Assembly: GCF_030124375.1 (NCBI RefSeq)
Contig: NZ_JASKLS010000003.1
Location: forward strand, 1 to 64,000
Length of the DNA: 64,000 nt
Direction: 5' to 3'
DNA from: Sinorhizobium sp. 6-70
Lineage (GTDB): Bacteria > Pseudomonadota > Alphaproteobacteria > Rhizobiales > Rhizobiaceae
The notes beneath the pieces were generated by a model that worked only from the letters and a program-made list of their open reading frames with translations, was not told the DNA's origin and did no database searches. Positions within the stretch are counted from its first letter, which is position 1. The number at the start of each line of letters is the position of its first letter. A program made the translations under genes and the position numbers. This document shows positions 1 through 8,618 of the stretch, piece after piece.

Positions 1-1
1 C

Positions 2-739
2 CTGGTGGCGATCCTGATGAAGGCCGCCCCGGTCGGCGCCTTCGGCGCGATGGCCTTCACCATCGGCAAGTACGGCGTGGCGTCGATCGCCAATCTCGCG
101 ATGCTGATCGGCACCTTCTATCTCACCTCCTTCCTCTTCGTCTTCATCGTGCTTGGCGCGGTCGCACGCTACAACGGCTTCTCGATCGTCGCGCTCATCC
201 GCTACATCAAGGAGGAACTGCTGCTCGTGCTCGGCACGTCCTCCTCGGAAGCAGCGCTGCCGGGCCTGATGAACAAGATGGAGAAGGCGGGCTGCAAGCG
301 CTCGGTCGTCGGCCTCGTCATCCCGACCGGCTATTCCTTCAACCTCGACGGCACCAACATCTACATGACGCTTGCCGCGCTTTTCATCGCGCAGGCGACC
401 GATATCCCGCTGTCCCTCGGTGACCAGATCCTGCTCCTGCTTGTGGCCATGCTGAGCTCGAAGGGGGCTGCCGGCATCACCGGCGCGGGCTTCATCACCC
501 TTGCCGCAACGCTCTCGGTCGTTCCGTCGGTACCGGTTGCCGGCATGGCGCTGATCCTAGGCATCGACCGCTTCATGTCGGAATGCCGCGCGCTCACCAA
601 TTTCGTCGGCAATGCCGTCGCGACGGTCGTGGTGGCGAAATGGGAAGGCGAACTAGATCAGGCACAGCTCTCCGCCGCACTCGGCGGTGGAGCACCTGCC
701 GTCGAAACCATCCCGGCGGCTATCCAACCCGCCGAATAA
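2..739 (+). CDS. dctA: C4-dicarboxylate transport protein DctA, 3' part (5' end outside window)
   Basis: Proton or sodium symporter that imports succinate, malate and fumarate across the inner membrane; in rhizobia it feeds nitrogen-fixing bacteroids. The visible 245 residues are the C-terminal half of a protein usually about 440 residues long. Diagnostic DAACS-family segments are visible: the serine-rich reentrant loop [15 protein letters not shown], the NLDGT segment, [10 protein letters not shown] and a closing [19 protein letters not shown]. The frame is open to the window edge, so the internal GTG at position 5 is not the real start. Divergent dctBD would be expected upstream but lies outside. 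A strong terminator follows 37 bp after the stop. Confidence 0.95.
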   Translation: MVAILMKAAPVGAFGAMAFTIGKYGVASIANLAMLIGTFYLTSFLFVFIVLGAVARYNGFSIVALIRYIKEELLLVLGTSSSEAALPGLMNKMEKAGCKRSVVGLVIPTGYSFNLDGTNIYMTLAALFIAQATDIPLSLGDQILLLLVAMLSSKGAAGITGAGFITLAATLSVVPSVPVAGMALILGIDRFMSECRALTNFVGNAVATVVVAKWEGELDQAQLSAALGGGAPAVETIPAAIQPAE

Positions 740-776
740 ACTGCCTCCCAGGGCAACGCACGATAAGTGCGGCTTG

Positions 777-811
777 GCGCGGTCTGGTTTTCCAGGCCGC
801 GCTCTTTTTTT
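777..811 (+). terminator. Rho-independent terminator after dctA
   Basis: An 11-bp stem (gcgcggtctgg at 777-787 pairing with ccaggccgcgc at 792-802, one G-U pair) with a four-T loop is followed by a run of seven T at 805-811. It ends dctA transcription before the convergent response-regulator gene. Confidence 0.9.
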
Positions 812-857
812 GGCGCGAGGAGCGATGACGCGAGAAGCCCCCACGACAGGAGCTAAA

Positions 858-1778
858 TCAAATTCCGTGCAGCACCTGCGTCGCCTTGACGGCGGCCGAC
901 GCGCGGTTTTCGACGCCGAGCTTCACGTAGATCTGTTCGAGATGCTTCGTGACCGTGCGGGCGCTCAAGCCCAGGATCTCGCCGATATCGCGGTTGGACT
1001 TGCCTTTGGCGATCCATGAGAGCACCTCGGATTCGCGGTGCGTCAGCAGGAAATGCTGGCGCAGCATCTCGTCGTCGCTGATCCCGTGCTCGGCGGTCAG
1101 GCGGAAGAGATATTCGTTCGCGCCGACGGCGCCGAGATAGGAAATCTGCAAGCCCGTCTGGCCCGCCTGCTGTAGCGTGAAGCTGGGCTGACCGGGGCTA
1201 TGCTTTTCCCGTTGCTGCATCCATTCGGCAATGCGGGCGGTCACCACCGCAAGCCCGTCGTCGCTTCCCGTTGCGGCATTAACGAGCCGTGTCGCCTGCG
1301 GCGTCGACCAGCGGACTCCACCGTCGCCGCGCACGGCAAGCAGGTGACGCCCGGCCGCATCGAGCGCAACCCGCGCGCTCTGGGCGGAGCGAGCGTTGGA
1401 GAGATGGACGCGAATACGGGCTCTCAGCTCGTCGATATTGATCGGCTTGGTGAGGTAGTCGACGCCGCCGGCTTCCAGCGCGCGCACCACGTGCTCCGTC
1501 TCCGTCAGGCCGGTCATGAAGACCACCGGAACCTGGGTGACGGAGGCGTTCGCCTTCAGCCGCACGCATGTATCGAAGCCGTCCATTCCGGGCATCACGG
1601 CATCAAGCAGGATGATGTCGGGGGTGATGCGGTCGGCAATATTCAAGGCGGCATTGCCGGAGGTGGCAATCAACACCGAAAAGCCGGACTGTTCCAAGGC
1701 TTCGGTCAGGAAGCCCAGTGCTTCTGGCGAATCGTCGACCAGGAGGACGATGTCGCGCGGGTTGGCGGGTTCAGCCAC
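858..1778 (-). CDS. Response regulator, REC receiver plus LuxR-type HTH (306 aa)
   Basis: Probable transcription factor partner of the hybrid kinase encoded just upstream. Residues 9-125 form a receiver domain with acidic residues in LLVDDSPEA, the likely phosphoacceptor D59 in ILLDAVMPGMDGF and the conserved lysine in YLTKPIN. A middle region of about 110 residues (130-235) is unassigned. The C-terminus (about 240-300) is a LuxR/FixJ-type helix-turn-helix (LTHRESEVLSWIAKGKSNRDIGEILG and TVTKHLEQIYVKLGV). The start overlaps the kinase stop by 8 bp, indicating one transcript. The target is unknown; dctA next door is convergent, so local control is not obvious. Confidence 0.9.
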   Translation of the reverse strand: MAEPANPRDIVLLVDDSPEALGFLTEALEQSGFSVLIATSGNAALNIADRITPDIILLDAVMPGMDGFDTCVRLKANASVTQVPVVFMTGLTETEHVVRALEAGGVDYLTKPINIDELRARIRVHLSNARSAQSARVALDAAGRHLLAVRGDGGVRWSTPQATRLVNAATGSDDGLAVVTARIAEWMQQREKHSPGQPSFTLQQAGQTGLQISYLGAVGANEYLFRLTAEHGISDDEMLRQHFLLTHRESEVLSWIAKGKSNRDIGEILGLSARTVTKHLEQIYVKLGVENRASAAVKATQVLHGI

Positions 1779-4700
1779 GTGCCTCGGCCTCCCCTGCCGT
1801 CAGCTGCTTCAGGAAAGCGTCGTAGCCGGAAAGGTCGAAGGCACGGACATAGGCGCGCACCGCCTCCGCAAAAGCCTGGTTCTCCGGGTTCAGGGCAATC
1901 TCCGTCAGCTTCGCTTCGATGCCCCTGACGTAGCCGATTTCCCCGAGCCGGATCAATTCCTCGACATGGTGATGTCCGGGACTGGTCACAGGATCGGCCT
2001 TGCCGTTGGCGTGCTTGCCGTCTTCCTCATGAATCCATTCGAGACCGAGGTGGATCGCCAGCTTGTCGATGAGTTGGCGTACACCGAAGGGTTTGGTGAG
2101 CGTGTCGTTGTGGCCGCCCGCGGCACCCGCCGTCGATCCATCGCCGATATTGGCCGACAGCATGATCGCCGGCGCGGTCTGCCCGCTCTCACGCAATTGC
2201 GCCACCAGTTGCCAGCCGTTCATGCCGGGCATCGAGATGTCGATCAGGAACAGGTCGGGTTCGATGTCTTCGATGAGCGTCAGGCAGTTCCGGCCGCTCG
2301 CCGCCGTGAGCACGACGAAATCGAGCGGGGCAAGCACCTCGCGCATCAGATCGCGGTGATCCTCATTGTCGTCGACGACGACGATGGTGCGGCGGGCGCC
2401 CTTGTAGGATCGGATCCGGCGCACCGGGTCGTTGAGCGCCGCCGGCCGGTCGACGGCGGAAAGCATCAGGCGGACACGGAAGGTGGTGCCCTTGTCTCGT
2501 TCACTGGTGACCGAGATCTCGCCGCCGAGTGTCTGGGTCAGCAGGCGCGTGATGGTGAGGCCCAGTCCGAGCCCGGGCATGCGATGTTCCGCCTCGCCGC
2601 GCTGGAACGGATCGAAGATCTTCGGCAGGTCCTTGTCGCTGATGCCGCGGCCGCTGTCTTCGATCGTGAAGGTGGCAACCTGATTGCGATAGCCGACGTC
2701 GAGGCGGATGCGCCCGCGTTCGGTGAACTTCAGCGCATTCGACAGGAGATTGACGAGGATCTGTCTCAGCCGCTTCTCGTCCGTTCGCACATATTGCGGC
2801 AGCGCCGCCGCACGGTCATGTTCGAAGGCGATGCCCTTGGCCTGGGCTTGCGGGCGGAACATGTCGACGATCTGGTCGAGGAAATCGTGAATGTTGATCT
2901 CGTTGGAGTAGACCTGCAGCTTGCCGGCCTCGATCTTGGATATGTCGAGCAGACCGTCGATGAGGCCCGAAAGGTGATCGGCGCTGCGCTTGATCACCTT
3001 GATCGCCCCCTGCCTTGCGGGCGGTATCGTCTCGTCGCGTTCGAGGATCTGCGCATAGCCGAGCACGGCGTTGAGCGGCGTACGCAATTCGTGACTCAAG
3101 CCGACGACATAGCGGCTCTTTGCCCGGTTCGCCGCTTCCGCTGCTTCTTTCGCGTTCTGCAAGGCGGCGTCAGTCTTCTTGTGGGCGGCGATTTCTTTGA
3201 GGAGCAGCGTGTTCTGGCGCGAGGACTCTTCCTCCGCAACGACGCGGCTGTCATGGGCGAGCACGTAGAACCAGCAGACGACGCCGGTGACGATCGCAAA
3301 GACGAAGAAGACGATCGCGACGGTTCGCACGACGACGGCGGCGGTCTCGGGTGAGGCGGCGGTCGTCTGGTGAGCGATCATCGCGAGAATGATGCCGATG
3401 CCGGTGACAGAGAGGATGGCGGAGATCGCGTAGCGGCCGAGCCGTGTGGCGAGCTTCGCGGTCACCGCCTCCGGCAGAATCGTCTTTGCGACCGTCGCGA
3501 TCTGCGTGTTGAGCCGTGCCTTCGGCTTGCACATGTCGTGGCAGCGGCTGTCGAGCGAGCAGCAGAGCGAGCAGATCGGTGCGGCATAGGCCGGGCACCA
3601 GGCCATGTCCTCCGGCTCGAACGGATGCTCGCAGATCGAGCAGGCGATCTCGCTCTCCCGGAACCAGCTCTTGCGCGGCTTGCGGGCGAGATAGAATTTG
3701 CCTTCCGTTCCCCAGGCGATCAGCGGCGAGGCGATGAAGGCCGTGACGAGGGCGATATAGGGGGCGAGCGAGGCGGCGATATCGCCGAAGGCGCCGAAAT
3801 GCGCGGTGAGCGCAAGGACCGCCGAGATCCCCATGGTCCCGAGGCCGACGGGATTGACGTCATAAAGATGCGCACGCTTGAACTCGATGCCGGGGGGTGA
3901 CAAGGCCAGCGGCTTGTTGACGAACAGATCGCCCGAGATGGTGCAGAGCCAGGCCATGGCAATGATCGAGAAGATGCCGAGCGTCTCTTCCAGCAGCCGG
4001 TAGATGCCGAGCTCCATCAGGAGGAGCGCGATTGCGACGTTGAAGACAAGCCAGATGACGCGGCCGGGGTGGCTGTGGGTGAGCCGCGAGAAGAAGTTGG
4101 ACCACGCAAGCGAGCCGGCATAGGCGTTCATCACGTTGATCTTCAGCTGCGAGATGACGACGAAGGCGACCATCAGAAGCAGTGCTGCCGTCTCCGACGG
4201 GAAAATGTAGCCGAAGGCGGTGTAGTACATCTGCGCCGGATCGGCCGCGCGCGTCGAGGGCACGCCGGCGCTGAGCGCCAGCACTACGAGAAACGACCCC
4301 GCCAGCAGCTTCGGGGCACCGACGATCACCCAGCCGGAGCCGGCGAGAAAGACCGCTATACGGTGGTGCAGCTTCTTCTGGCCGTCCGGCGGCAGGAAGC
4401 GGAGGAAGTCGACCTGCTCGCCGATCTGCGCCATCAGCGCCAAGATCACCGCGGAGGCCGCGCCAAACTCCACGAGATCGAAGGGCGCAATGGTGCCGGA
4501 AGGACCGGAGGCATGGTGGATGCCGGAAAAGGCAAGCCACAGGCCGACCTTCTCCCAATCGGCGAGCGCGATGAAGGCGAAGGGCAGGATGTTGAGCACG
4601 ATCCAGAAAGGCTGCGTCATCAGCTGGAACTTGCTGATCAGCCGGACGCCGTGGGTCACGAGCGGGATCACGACGACGGCGCTGACGATATAGCCGATCC

Positions 4701-5148
4701 AGAGTGGTACGCCGAGGGCGAGCTCCAGCGCCCCGGACATGATCGACGCCTCGATCGCAAAGAGAATGAACGTGAAGCTCGCATAGATCAGCGAGGTGAT
4801 CGTCGAACCGATATAGCCAAAGCTCGCGCCGCGCGTCAGGAGGTCGATGTCGACGCCGTGTCGGATCGCATAGCGGCTGATCGGCAGGCCGACCAAAAGG
4901 ATCATGACGCCTGCCACCAGGATCGCGACGATCGCATTGGTGGTGCCATAGGACATGGTGATGGCGCCGCCGATGGCTTCCAGCGCCAGGAAGGAGATCG
5001 CTCCGATGGCCGTCTGCGAGATGCGCTCGGAGGAAAAGCGCCGCGCGCTCTTGGCGGTAAACCGCAGCGCATAATCCTCGAGCGTCTGGTTGGCGACCCA
5101 GCGATTGTATTCTCGTCGAACGGGAATGATGCGCTGGCGTGCCGCCAT
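1771..5148 (-). CDS. NCS1-transporter-like hybrid sensor histidine kinase (1125 aa)
   Basis: A membrane sensor whose input module looks like a nucleobase:cation symporter-1 (cytosine/purine permease). Residues 1-490 contain about twelve hydrophobic segments of the permease. Residues 503-540 form a cluster of eight cysteines (CX2C-X11-C-X7-C-X2-CC-X5-C-X3-C), a likely zinc or redox site. Two more membrane segments (about 571-592, 603-630) lead to a short coiled coil, HisKA with H686 in LSHELRTP, an ATPase domain with N-box NLLSNALKF and G-boxes DSGRGIS and GLGLGL, then a receiver with D970. The 60-residue tail shows no obvious HPt histidine. CbrA-type kinases show the same principle with an SSS transporter domain. 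The ligand is unknown; whether it transports is unknown. It is co-transcribed with the LuxR-type regulator. Confidence 0.92.
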   Translation of the reverse strand: MAARQRIIPVRREYNRWVANQTLEDYALRFTAKSARRFSSERISQTAIGAISFLALEAIGGAITMSYGTTNAIVAILVAGVMILLVGLPISRYAIRHGVDIDLLTRGASFGYIGSTITSLIYASFTFILFAIEASIMSGALELALGVPLWIGYIVSAVVVIPLVTHGVRLISKFQLMTQPFWIVLNILPFAFIALADWEKVGLWLAFSGIHHASGPSGTIAPFDLVEFGAASAVILALMAQIGEQVDFLRFLPPDGQKKLHHRIAVFLAGSGWVIVGAPKLLAGSFLVVLALSAGVPSTRAADPAQMYYTAFGYIFPSETAALLLMVAFVVISQLKINVMNAYAGSLAWSNFFSRLTHSHPGRVIWLVFNVAIALLLMELGIYRLLEETLGIFSIIAMAWLCTISGDLFVNKPLALSPPGIEFKRAHLYDVNPVGLGTMGISAVLALTAHFGAFGDIAASLAPYIALVTAFIASPLIAWGTEGKFYLARKPRKSWFRESEIACSICEHPFEPEDMAWCPAYAAPICSLCCSLDSRCHDMCKPKARLNTQIATVAKTILPEAVTAKLATRLGRYAISAILSVTGIGIILAMIAHQTTAASPETAAVVVRTVAIVFFVFAIVTGVVCWFYVLAHDSRVVAEEESSRQNTLLLKEIAAHKKTDAALQNAKEAAEAANRAKSRYVVGLSHELRTPLNAVLGYAQILERDETIPPARQGAIKVIKRSADHLSGLIDGLLDISKIEAGKLQVYSNEINIHDFLDQIVDMFRPQAQAKGIAFEHDRAAALPQYVRTDEKRLRQILVNLLSNALKFTERGRIRLDVGYRNQVATFTIEDSGRGISDKDLPKIFDPFQRGEAEHRMPGLGLGLTITRLLTQTLGGEISVTSERDKGTTFRVRLMLSAVDRPAALNDPVRRIRSYKGARRTIVVVDDNEDHRDLMREVLAPLDFVVLTAASGRNCLTLIEDIEPDLFLIDISMPGMNGWQLVAQLRESGQTAPAIMLSANIGDGSTAGAAGGHNDTLTKPFGVRQLIDKLAIHLGLEWIHEEDGKHANGKADPVTSPGHHHVEELIRLGEIGYVRGIEAKLTEIALNPENQAFAEAVRAYVRAFDLSGYDAFLKQLTAGEAEARG

Positions 5149-5261
5149 GTTGCCTCGTCATCTCTCGCATTGCCGGCAGGTGTCTGCCTCTTTTCGCAGC
5201 ACAGTCAGCCGGTGCGTGAAATTTATGCAATGCGGAAAAAGCGAAAGCAAGCTTCAAACGG

Positions 5262-5693
5262 TCATCCGCTGGCAGCGGCCGTGTCGATGACGACGAAATC
5301 ATGCGTGATCGTCGCGGTCTTGGCCAGCATCGCTGACGCCGAGCAGTATTTTTCCAGGGATAGCGCGATCGCGCGCTCCACCTTCTTCGTCGCGAGACCG
5401 CGCCCCTTCACCACGAAGTGCATATGGATGCGGGTAAAGACCCTCGGGTCCTGTTCGGCTCGCTCCGCGTCGAGCTCGACGGTGCAGTCCTCGACTGCCT
5501 CGCGGCCCTTTTCGAGGATGTGAATGACGTCATAGGCCGAGCAGCCGCCGGCGCCGATCAGCACCAGTTCCATCGGGCTCGGCCCGGGCGTTCGCCCCTC
5601 CGGCCCGGAGGCCGTCCCGAATACGAGTTTGTGACCGCTTCCGGACTCGCCAACGAACGTCCGCTCGTCGACCCATTTGATTCGTGCTTTCAT
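5262..5693 (-). CDS. OsmC family protein (143 aa)
   Basis: Probable thiol-dependent peroxidase of the OsmC/Ohr fold, a cytoplasmic detoxifier of organic hydroperoxides, or a YhfA-like relative of unknown substrate. The two hallmark cysteines are visible in GAGGCSAYDV (near residue 51) and EKYCSASAM (near residue 116), and the length is typical. It starts with an ATG at 5691-5693 preceded by a purine-rich stretch. It lies alone, transcribed toward the kinase gene, from which it is separated by about 110 bp. The YhfA-like subgroup is favoured by the opening KARIKWVDERTFVGESGSGHKLVFG, so a clear Ohr call is not made. Confidence 0.88.
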   Translation of the reverse strand: MKARIKWVDERTFVGESGSGHKLVFGTASGPEGRTPGPSPMELVLIGAGGCSAYDVIHILEKGREAVEDCTVELDAERAEQDPRVFTRIHMHFVVKGRGLATKKVERAIALSLEKYCSASAMLAKTATITHDFVVIDTAAASG

Positions 5694-5854
5694 GGTTCTT
5701 CCCTTGTGTTGATATGCGCATCATAGCCGCCGGTGCTCACGGATTTCCAATAACCGGAAAAATCATCCTGCGGCCAGACGGACATGTCTGATTCGCCGTC
5801 AATCGCCTTAGCACCCCATTCCACGCATGGCCGTCAACACCGGCGCTGCGTCCT

Positions 5855-5954
5855 GCTTCCCCCCGGCCCAAGTAAAATGAAACTTGCGCCGTGCAGCGGG
5901 ATCGGATGATCGGTGAAGCAACGGCCAGGAATAATCACCGCCGTTGCGGCGACC
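5855..5954 (+). repeat. Imperfect repeat copy R1 (pairs with 9051-9210)
   Basis: This segment upstream of the ligase operon and one upstream of urtA share blocks in the same order: gcttcccccc, an a/g-rich aatga block, gtgcagcg followed by ggatgatc, caacggcca, and an exact 14-base ccgttgcggcgacc (5941-5954 and 9197-9210). It accounts for much of the gene-free stretch 5694-6043, where I see no coding signal. Its role (promoter-like element or decayed repeat) is unknown. Confidence 0.6.
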
Positions 5955-6043
5955 GCGGCAGCTCGATTTTGGTCCGCAGGCGGAACTAACCTTTGTGGGT
6001 CGAGGTTTCGTGCGCGTTGGTACTCGACCAAAGGAGTGCTTCC

Positions 6044-6268
6044 ATGGCCAAGAAAGTCGCCAGGCCAAACAACCAAAAACCGGCCACCATTCCCGATCGT
6101 GACGCCGGTTGCGGCAAAGCAGGCATCGCGGAATCTCTCGACCAGAAAGCGATCTATCTCACCGATCCGCCAGCGGCCTTCCTCGAGGAGCTTGATTCGC
6201 GGCTCGGCGAAGGAACGCTGCGTCAGGCTGAGCTAGCGGGGGTGGACGATGGCTCTGCGCACGCGTGA
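6044..6268 (+). CDS. Small protein of unknown function preceding DNA ligase (74 aa)
   Basis: A lysine-rich start (MAKKVARPNNQKPATIPD) is followed by an acidic helix-prone part ending LDQKAIYLTDPPAAFLEELDSRLGEGTLRQAELAGVDDGSAHA. An aaggag ribosome site at 6031-6036 lies 7 bp before the ATG, which decides this start. The gene overlaps the ligase start by 20 bp, so the two are probably translationally coupled. I recognise no domain. By position it may be a partner of the ligase in end joining, but nothing in its sequence proves that. Confidence 0.65.
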   Translation: MAKKVARPNNQKPATIPDRDAGCGKAGIAESLDQKAIYLTDPPAAFLEELDSRLGEGTLRQAELAGVDDGSAHA

Positions 6269-7343
6269 AAGACAAGCGAAGCGGGCCAAGGCATCGCGGC
6301 CGGCGCGTCAGGTAAGAGCCACCGGCGCAGTCCCACCTGCCGGCGGCTTCGTGCTGCCCGTCAGCACCGCGCCGATGGAGGCGCGCTCGGCCCCGGAACT
6401 CCCGACTGATGGTGCATGGCAGTACGAGCCGAAGTGGGACGGTTTCCGCTGCCTTGCCTTCAAGTCCGGCGAAGAGGTCGATCTCCGCGCGAAATCCGGC
6501 AAGCCGCTCGGGCGCTTCTTCCCGGAAGTCGTTGCCGTACTGCGGCAACTGGGCGCCGCACAATTCGTGGTCGACGGCGAACTGGTAATCAAGGTCGATG
6601 GACGGCTTTCCTTCGACGCGCTGCAGATGCGTCTGCATCCGGCAGCGAGCCGCGTTCGAAAGCTCTCGGAGGAGACGCCCGCCAAGCTCATCCTCTTCGA
6701 CGTGCTGGTTGGCACCGACGGCGCAATCCTCGTGGGCGAGCCGCTCGCCGTCCGGCGAGTTGCGCTCGAAGCCTTCGCAAGGGAGAACGCCGTTAGGGAC
6801 AAGCTGGAGCTTTCGCCCTTCACGCTCGACAGGGAGGAAGCCGAGCGCTGGCTCACCGGGTGGGAAGCAGGCGCCACCGATGGCGTTGTCGCAAAAAACC
6901 TCGACCGCCCTTACGAATGCGGAGAGCGCGCAATGGTGAAGGTCAAGCGCTTGAAGACGGCCGATTGCGTCGTCGGCGGCTTCCGGTACGAAAGCGACAG
7001 CGCGGAGGTCGGCTCGCTCTTGCTCGGCCTGTACGATGCAGAAGGAACGCTGAACCACGTCGGCTTCACCGCGACGATCTCCGACAAGGAGCGGCCTGCA
7101 CTGACGCGCCGACTCGAGGCCTTGCGCGAACCACCGGGCTTTACCGGCAAGGCCCCCGGCGGTCCCAGCCGTTGGAGCAGCGAACGTAGCGGCGAATGGG
7201 AGCCGGTTCGTCCAGAACTCGTTGTCGAGGTAAGGTTCGACCACGTCGGCAACCGGCGTTTTCGTCACGGTACAAAGTTGATGCGTTGGAGGCCGGACAA
7301 GGATCCACGCCAGTGCACCTACGAACAGATCCTACCGCGCTGA
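6249..7343 (+). CDS. ATP-dependent DNA ligase, LigC/LigD ligase-domain type (364 aa)
   Basis: Seals nicks and ends using ATP, forming a ligase-AMP intermediate; relatives act in non-homologous end joining with Ku. After a basic 25-residue N-terminus, the adenylation domain shows motif I YEPKWDGFR with nucleophile K62, motif III-like FVVDGEL, LILFDVLVG, motif IV EAGATDGVVAKNLDRPYECG and motif V MVKVKRLKTADCVVGG. The OB domain follows and ends with VRFDHVGNRRFRHGTKLMRWRPDKDPRQCTYEQI. Polymerase and phosphoesterase domains of full LigD are absent, and 364 residues is normal for the stand-alone LigC type. No ku gene is in the window. Confidence 0.93.
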   Translation: MALRTRERQAKRAKASRPARQVRATGAVPPAGGFVLPVSTAPMEARSAPELPTDGAWQYEPKWDGFRCLAFKSGEEVDLRAKSGKPLGRFFPEVVAVLRQLGAAQFVVDGELVIKVDGRLSFDALQMRLHPAASRVRKLSEETPAKLILFDVLVGTDGAILVGEPLAVRRVALEAFARENAVRDKLELSPFTLDREEAERWLTGWEAGATDGVVAKNLDRPYECGERAMVKVKRLKTADCVVGGFRYESDSAEVGSLLLGLYDAEGTLNHVGFTATISDKERPALTRRLEALREPPGFTGKAPGGPSRWSSERSGEWEPVRPELVVEVRFDHVGNRRFRHGTKLMRWRPDKDPRQCTYEQILPR

Positions 7344-7370
7344 GGGCCGGGAAGCCGCTGGCCCGGGTCA

Positions 7371-8330
7371 TCACCTGAAGATGTAAATCGCGCCTCCGGC
7401 GTCGTCGGAAACGAGGACGGAACCGTCTGGCGCTTCCTTGACGTCCACGGGCCGGCCGACGTCTCTGAGGAAAGTCGTTGCCGAGACCGGTCGGGCGCCC
7501 CGGAAGCGCACCCGCACGACCTGATAACCGACCGGAACCGACCGGTCCCAACTGCCGTGCTGGGCGACCAGAGCGTCACCGCCGAGGCTGCGGAAGAAGT
7601 GGATGCCGAGCGCCGCGACATGCGCCTGAAAGTCGAAGACGGGCGGAATCTGCCGCTCGGGCGGCGATGCGTCCTCAAACCCTTTGAGCCGCGTCTGGCC
7701 TCCAAAGTAGGGAAAGCCGTAAAAGCCCCCCGGCCGCAGCGCGTTGAGTTCGTCGGGCGGGACATCGTCGCCCATCCGGTCGGCTCCGTTGTCGGTAAAG
7801 AACATGGTCCCGCCGCGCCAGTCGAAGCCGACCGAATTGCGCACACCCCAGGCGACGCGCCGAAGGTTGGAGCCGTCCTGGTTCATGCTGACGATCGTGC
7901 CTTGCTGCCCGCGCGGCCGGCAAATGTTGCAAGGCGATCCCAACGAAACGTAGAGCCGGGAATCGGGGCCGACGGCGATATAGCGATAACTATGGGCTCC
8001 CGAATTCGGCAGACCTCGGCGAATATCGCGCCTGCCGCTCAGATCGCCCCCGCGCCCGATGTCAAACACGGTTACGCTGTCCCTTGAAGCGACGAACAAA
8101 CGACCGCCGGAGCATGCGACTCCGTTCGCGGCTGAGAACCCCGAGGCGACCCGCCGGGCGCCGCCGCCGGACAACGGCACGGCATAGACCGAGGAACCCT
8201 TGGTTCCGACGAACACGATGTCGCCGCAGACGGCCATTTCGCGCGCGGCGGGAACGCGGGCAAGCAGTTCGGCCCGCGCCGGACCGAGAGCGACTCCGGA
8301 GGCGAGCGCCGCCAGCGCGAGAAATCGCAT
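7371..8330 (-). CDS. Secreted glucose/sorbosone dehydrogenase-like beta-propeller protein (319 aa)
   Basis: Likely periplasmic oxidoreductase of the PQQ-dependent sugar (GSDH) family, or a non-enzymatic propeller relative. I place the start at 8330 because it gives a clean signal peptide, MRFLALAALASGVALGPARAE; a longer start at 8372 would bury it. Repeated propeller blades are visible (VCGDIVFVGTKGSSVYAVPL, YIAVGPDSRLYVSLGSPCNIC, WGVRNSVGFDWRGGTMFFTDNGADRMGDD, PDGSVLVSDDAGGAIYIF). The segment NGADRMGDDVPPDELN matches the family's metal-binding region. It is convergent with the ligase gene and has no evident operon partners. Confidence 0.85.
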   Translation of the reverse strand: MRFLALAALASGVALGPARAELLARVPAAREMAVCGDIVFVGTKGSSVYAVPLSGGGARRVASGFSAANGVACSGGRLFVASRDSVTVFDIGRGGDLSGRRDIRRGLPNSGAHSYRYIAVGPDSRLYVSLGSPCNICRPRGQQGTIVSMNQDGSNLRRVAWGVRNSVGFDWRGGTMFFTDNGADRMGDDVPPDELNALRPGGFYGFPYFGGQTRLKGFEDASPPERQIPPVFDFQAHVAALGIHFFRSLGGDALVAQHGSWDRSVPVGYQVVRVRFRGARPVSATTFLRDVGRPVDVKEAPDGSVLVSDDAGGAIYIFR

Positions 8331-8448
8331 TCGAGCGGAGAGAAATCCGGCTTTTAGGGAAAAGACGTCCATCGGCGCCCTCCGAATACAAGCTGAATTT
8401 GCTCAAGGAACTGGAGCGACTCGTTGTCGTTTCAAGCCGGAGCCAACT

Positions 8449-8550
8449 GCATGTTTCCTTAAATCCTAGTCGATTTAAGGATAAAACATGTAGCAATTCA
8501 AAGTGCTACAGCGTTCTTTGCGCGTCTGGTAAGACGCGCGGCGCTGTATG
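8449..8550 (+). repeat. Dispersed palindromic repeat, copy 1 (full length)
   Basis: A full copy of about 100 bp built of two hairpins: ccttaaatcctagtcgatttaagg inside an acatgt-bounded palindrome, then tacagcg...gcgcgtct-ggta-agacgcgc...cgctgta. Other copies lie at 17101-17201, 26417-26523 (inverted), 36221-36280 (half, inverted), 38691-38770 and 62334-62386 (broken). It resembles rhizobial intergenic mosaic or Sm-type palindromes. Confidence 0.8.
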
Positions 8551-8618
8551 GCTCACGGCGAAGTGATCCGGTGATGCTGAGCCCATGGTAGGCTCAACTC
8601 TCCAAGAGGTGAGATGTG

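Noticed and set aside
1516..3354. Plus-strand open frame of about 610 codons opposite the response regulator and kinase
   Set aside because: Antisense shadow of the kinase gene; no ribosome site or domain.
8449..8550. Palindromic repeat copies considered as tRNA or riboswitch
   Set aside because: Same sequence recurs at unrelated loci in both orientations, so a dispersed repeat explains it better.
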